Under the pieces are notes generated by a model, which saw only the letters and a list, made by a program, of their open reading frames with translations, was not told the origin of the DNA and did not search any database. Shown here in pieces: positions 59,783 to 64,000 of a stretch of 64,000 nucleotides of DNA (position 1 is the first letter of the stretch; the number at the start of each line of letters is the position of its first letter). The stretch is from Ampullaceana balthica (taxonomy: Eukaryota; Mollusca; Gastropoda; Lymnaeidae). A program made the translations under genes and the position numbers. The DNA is taken from NCBI GenBank assembly GCA_944989445.1, contig CALYLW010000339.1, forward strand, positions 94,501 through 158,500. The letters are read 5' to 3'.

Positions 59783-60508
59783 GTCAAAACATTTTGTGAT
59801 GATGTGCTGTCCATTTCGGTGTCCAGCATAGTGTCCAGTCCTCCCTCCCCCCCCCCTCCAAAAAAATAGGGAAATCTTTCCCGCTACATACCATGGTTGT
59901 CATAAAGTGTGTGTTACATGGAGGTGGGGCATTACAGTAAGAAGTGGTATTGGGGGGGCCGACATCTCACTCTTTGACTCATGGAATGTCCCTGTATGTG
60001 GATGTCACGTGTCTATCTGTAGCTGTCTCATACAAATTAATGTGCCTGTCTCACACATATAGATGTATGTGCCTGTCCAATACATCTCTATGTATATGCC
60101 TGTCTAACACATCTCGAAGTATATGCCTGTCTAACATGTCTGTGTACGTGTCTGTCTGTATGTGCCAGTCTCACATGTCTCTGCAAGATAAAACTAATTT
60201 CCACGCGATTCTTCCTCTACACATCTGAGCATGAAACGATCTGAGACTTGCACATCTAAATTCCACTTGTTATCTCCCCTATGCCACTACAGACTTCACT
60301 CCCTTTCCTCTTATCTCCCCTCCCCTTTCCTCGCCTTGTTTGACTAATGAGAAATCTTTTCCTGTAGACTAGAAGTTTTGGCAACAGGACTTGGGACTCT
60401 GGGGGTTGGGACTTCAGACAATTTGTGGTTGGCTGGGTTGGTAAGATATTTGCTGTTTGTTACTTTCAGATACTCGTGGCGTTGATGGAAGTACTCGACT
60501 CGGAACTT
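59783..60508. other. Non-coding stretch with a degenerate 36-bp repeat
   Basis: From about 60030 to 60185 variants of ATGTGCCTGTCTCACACAT recur four or five times. The rest is unique sequence. Confidence 0.55.
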
Positions 60509-60740
60509 TGAAATAGTTGAAAGAAATAGTATTACAAATTACAAAGGGTTGAAAGAAATAGTATTACAAAGGGTTGAAAGAAATAGTATTACAAAGGGTT
60601 GAAAGAAATAGTATTACAAATGGTTGAAAGAAATAGTATTACAAAGGGTTGAAAGAAATAGTATTACAAAGAGTTGAAAGAAATAGTATTACAAAGAGTT
60701 GAAAGAAATAGTATTACAAAGAGTTGAAAGAAATAGTATT
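60509..60740. repeat. 24-bp tandem array (about 9 copies)
   Basis: Unit GTTGAAAGAAATAGTATTAC plus AAAG, with AAAGG/AAAGA/AAATG variants. Confidence 0.94.
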
Positions 60741-61054
60741 GGTATGTAAATTAACTCACCGATTAAATCAGTAACTCTGGGTTTCCTTTGAATGATTTCC
60801 CCTGCCTATTAAAACAACTGTGAGTATTGTGTTTGTAACCCTGTGTGTTGTAAAAACGTATTTTAAATACGATACATTTATTTTTTCAGTTTTGTTCGTT
60901 GAATAGAAAGAAAACAAAATCTATAAACTACAACCAACAATCTCCGATTTCCTGTTTTACTGCATCAATATCAAACGACGTGTTGTCTTTTTACTTGTTA
61001 ACAAGCCAACTGCCATTTGTTACTTAGGCTTTTATCTCAGGTTACTTTGGCTTT

Positions 61055-61349
61055 GATCTTGTCTTATCTGTCTTATCTATACAGACGCTCCTTCTATGCA
61101 GAAGATAGTTGCGTCCACAGACCATCCATGACAGATGATCTGTTGGCAAGTGATGCAGCGTTCACAGGCCACGGCTTTGTGGGTTCCACGCATTACCCAG
61201 CCGCCTAACTAGTGTTAGGTACCCATTCGGAGCGGGGTGACTCAGGGACGCTCTAGGCCCCGGGAACAAACCCTTGCCTTCACACGGATTCGAACCCGTG
61301 ACCATCGGTACGACAGTCCAGTGCGCTGCCACTCGACCACCGCGTCCCC
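61055..61349 (-). mobile_element. tRNA-derived SINE with target-site duplication
   Basis: On the minus strand the element starts GGGGACGCGGTGGTCGAGTG at 61349. It has an RNA polymerase III A box (TGGTCGAGTGGC, 61328-61339) and a perfect B box (GGTTCGAATCC, 61286-61296), then a conserved-looking body, ending in short AGATAAGAC repeats at about 61055-61080. It is flanked by a 16-bp direct repeat AGGTTACTTTGGCTTT at 61039-61054 and 61350-61365. Related GGTTAC/GGCTTTTATCTCAG units occur on both sides, so it landed in a small tandem repeat. The tRNA-like head does not stand alone as a gene. Confidence 0.92.
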
Positions 61350-61554
61350 AGGTTACTTTGGCTTTTACCTCATGTTACTTTGGCTTTTATCTCAGGTTAC
61401 TTATCCTATCTGTTACAGATGCTTCTACTATACTGATGATTATTGCGTCCTACGCTTATCTATAGTTTATGTTTAGTCTTGCATTTTTATTTGAGTTGTA
61501 AATGTTGATAGTTTTCGTATAAACTTCCTTATTATAATAATTTACCGCACGGCC

Positions 61555-62326
61555 AATCACATAATATATATAACAACTGTCATATATAACAACTGTCATA
61601 TATAAAAAATGTCATATGTAACAACTGTCATATATAACTGTCATATATAACTGTCATATATAACTGTCATATATAACTGTCATATATAACTGTCATATAT
61701 AACTGTCATATATAACTGTCACATATAACTGTCATATATAACAACTGTCATAGATAACAAATGTTATATATACCAACTGTCATATATTCCAACTGTCCTA
61801 TAAACCAACTGTCCTATAAACCAACTGTCCTATAAACCAACTGTCCTATAAACCAACTATAAAAGAACTGTCGTATATAACTACTGTCATATATAAAAAC
61901 TTTCATATATAAAAAATGTCATATGTAACAACTGTCATATATAACTGTCATATATAACTGTCATATATAACTGTCATATATAACTGTCATATATAACTGT
62001 CACATATAACTGTCATATATAACAACTGTCATAGATAACAAATGTTATATATACCAACTGTCATATATTCCAACTGTCCTATAAACCAACTGTCATGTAT
62101 ACCAACTGTCATATATTCCAACTGTCCTATAAACCAACTGTCCTATAAACCAACTGTCATATAAACCAACTGTCCTATAAACCAACTGTCCTATAAACCA
62201 ACTGTCCTATAAACCAACTGTCCTATAAACCAACTGTCCTATAAACCAACTGTCCTATAAACCAACTGTCCTATAAACCAACTGTCATATAAACCAACTG
62301 TCCTATAAACCAACTGTCATATATAA
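61555..62326. repeat. Compound 12- to 16-bp tandem array with block duplication
   Basis: Two unit types: CATATATAACTGT (13 bp, with an AACAACTGT form) and CCTATAAACCAACTGT (16 bp). The ordered block of CATATATAACTGT units, CATAGATAACAAATG, TATATACCAACTGT and CATATATTCCAACTGT at about 61600-61800 is repeated at about 61910-62080. Confidence 0.93.
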
Positions 62327-63497
62327 CACTTGTACCCCCCCCCTCCCCGGCAACTAAAATATTGACTTTGTTATACTACTTGTAGCCATTTGTTTTGTAT
62401 AACTGCACGCGGGGGGGGGGCGGGGGGCACAATTACACTGTGATAAGGATAACGGGAGGAGAGAGAGAATAAGAAAAGGGGTGGGGGGCGCTTGCTCTGG
62501 GAGCACAATAGAAAACAAACCTTACTCATTTGTATTTGGTACTAATGGCTTGATGAAACTCGCGTGACTGTGCTGGTTGGGGAGAGGGGGGCGCGGTGGT
62601 GTGGGGGCGGCTCCGTGACTCAAGCCGGTTTTATCACAGGAGGATAGAGTGCAGGCCGCATGTTGTGTGAGTAAACCGCTGGAAGGCTATCCGCACGGCT
62701 TACTGGCGTGGCGGCCGTCGATCACTTCACGTTAGCCGTGCCTATGACCGGCTCGAAATGCTATAGACCCGTGGAATATCACCAAATTGACTATCCTTCA
62801 CCCTACGGTGCCGGCTGGAGCCTGATACACAGTCCAGGACAGTGCTGTTATCACTCGTGCTGATATTCAAGGGAAAAAAATATCCTTCCTTTTTTTCTCC
62901 CCTTTGAAAGACGACGAGGCGCAAGCCGAAAGGGGGACCGCATCTCACTAACCTATATTACGCCCAGTGAGACTCGAGTGCTGCACGGAGCTAAGAAACA
63001 GGACCGAGTACACGGGAGGGGAGTGCAAGGTGCAGCTGATAAGCCGTCGCCGCTGAAAAAGCCTCGAGCCCAGCTCCTTTACAACATTTTATGCGTTTAT
63101 TTTCATTCACACCAGTTGGAGATTTTTTTTCCTGAGTTTTTCCAAGACATTTTATTTGAATGTCTATATTCGTGCCTGTAGTGGTGAGTACTGCCATATT
63201 TGTTTACTAAGTGTTACTATTTATAGATTGGGGTTAGGTAGTTTTGTGGAGGGAAAAAAGTGACTAGTTTGAAACACTTGACAACTGTGAGAGTATTGTG
63301 TGTTAGCTGGCGTTATGTGCTGCTACCACATGTTACACCGAGTCCATGTAACTAATCATGTGCCAGGGGCAGACCACCACACTCAGCCTCAAGTTGGCTC
63401 TAATAAATGTCCCAGGGGAAATAATTTAGGAGGCGTAACCTCGTTCCGGATTTAAATCTTATTAACATGGAACGACCCCGTTATATGGACGGGGCTT
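62327..63497. other. GC-richer stretch with a possible first exon and splice donor
   Basis: Contains C- and G-runs (62336, 62411). The segment at about 62570-63060 is richer in GC and CpG than its surroundings. GTGAGT at 63182-63187 matches the 5' splice-site consensus. This could be a promoter and 5' UTR exon of a gene lying to the right, but no coding frame links to it. Confidence 0.3.
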
Positions 63498-63514
63498 AGG
63501 CAAGTCTAGTGTAG

Positions 63515-64000
63515 CTGACCGGCGTATGTAGTGTAGGCATCCAACAAACTGACCGTCGTATGTAGTGTAGGCATCCAACAAACTGACCGGCGTATGTAGT
63601 TGGTAGTGTAGGCATCCAACAAACTGACCGGCGTATGTAGTGTAGGCATCCAACAAACTGACCGGTGTATGTAGTGTAGGCATCCAACAAACTGACCGGC
63701 GTATGTAGTGTAGGCATCCAACAAACTGACCGGCGTATGTAGTGTAGGCATCCAACAAACTGACCGGTGTATGTAGTTGGTAGTGTAGGCATCCAACAAA
63801 CTGACCGGTGTAAGTGTATGTAGTTTAGATGTACGTAGGCATCCAACAAACTGACTGGCGTATGTAGTTGGTAGTGTAGGCATCCAACAAACTGACCAAT
63901 GTATTTAGTTTAGATGTACGTAGGCATCCAACAAACTGACTGGCGTATGTAGTTGGTAGTGTAGACATCCAACAAACTGACCAGTGTATGTAGTTTGGAT
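63515..64000. repeat. 34-bp tandem array running off the window edge
   Basis: Unit core GTATGTAGTGTAGGCATCCA then ACAAACTGACCGGC. GTATGTA at 63524 and 63558 gives the 34-bp period. Some units are 40 bp through TTGGTAGTG, and longer ones near 63800-63940 add TTTAGATGTACGTAGG. All three minus frames show open stretches; not coding. Confidence 0.95.

Noticed and set aside
61286..61339. tRNA gene suggested by A and B boxes
   Set aside because: The boxes form the head of a SINE with a non-tRNA body, tail and target duplication; a complete cloverleaf with acceptor pairing is not evident.

Overview
This window looks like non-coding-rich nuclear DNA from an invertebrate animal, most plausibly a mollusc or another lophotrochozoan. 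The basis is a tRNA-derived SINE with flanking target-site duplication, hAT-type elements with 8-bp target-site duplications, a decayed non-LTR retrotransposon fragment, AATAAA signals after a long open frame, and no sign of bacterial gene organisation. The phylum is an inference; only 'animal-like eukaryote' follows firmly from the sequence.

The dominant feature is tandem repetition. About forty unrelated minisatellite arrays (unit 11 to 74 bp) cover roughly 28 kb by my own boundaries, over 40% of the window. The largest are a 48-bp unit in 71 copies (7093-10506), a mixed 27/21-bp array (28104-32275), a 42-bp unit carrying a 10-bp palindrome (46012-48712), a 47-bp unit (about 20850-22592), a 21-bp unit at two places (43052-43214 and 43992-45506), a 14-bp unit (38756-40130), a 21-bp unit (637-1891) and a 17/18-bp unit (17152-18320). 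Many give long open frames only because the unit length is a multiple of three or the unit has no stop; these are not genes.

The one convincing protein-coding gene is at 53714-59437 (+): an uninterrupted 1907-codon frame for a Ser/Gln/Pro-rich, probably nuclear and mostly disordered protein. It contains ten separate in-frame tandem expansions of different units, with non-repetitive stretches between them that read as ordinary protein. Two of those stretches (about residues 1203-1289 and 1732-1802) look folded. The protein family is not recognised. An 18-bp array directly follows the stop codon in the same frame, and AATAAA signals lie at 59633 and 59776.

Mobile DNA: a non-LTR reverse transcriptase C-terminal fragment with a frameshift (5430-5886, -); a composite A/T-rich repeat with GGGCCCC-bearing subunits (13754-16723); a nested set at 26925-27955, where an hAT-like element with TSD CTTATTAT contains a 271-bp inverted-repeat MITE and a 185-bp hAT MITE with TSD CTACCATG; a second copy of the 185-bp family at 41249-41440 (-) and a possible third at 2690-2800; an inverted-repeat element around 42585-43016; and a SINE at 61055-61349 (-). 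The remaining stretches hold simple-sequence tracts and no gene I can support.
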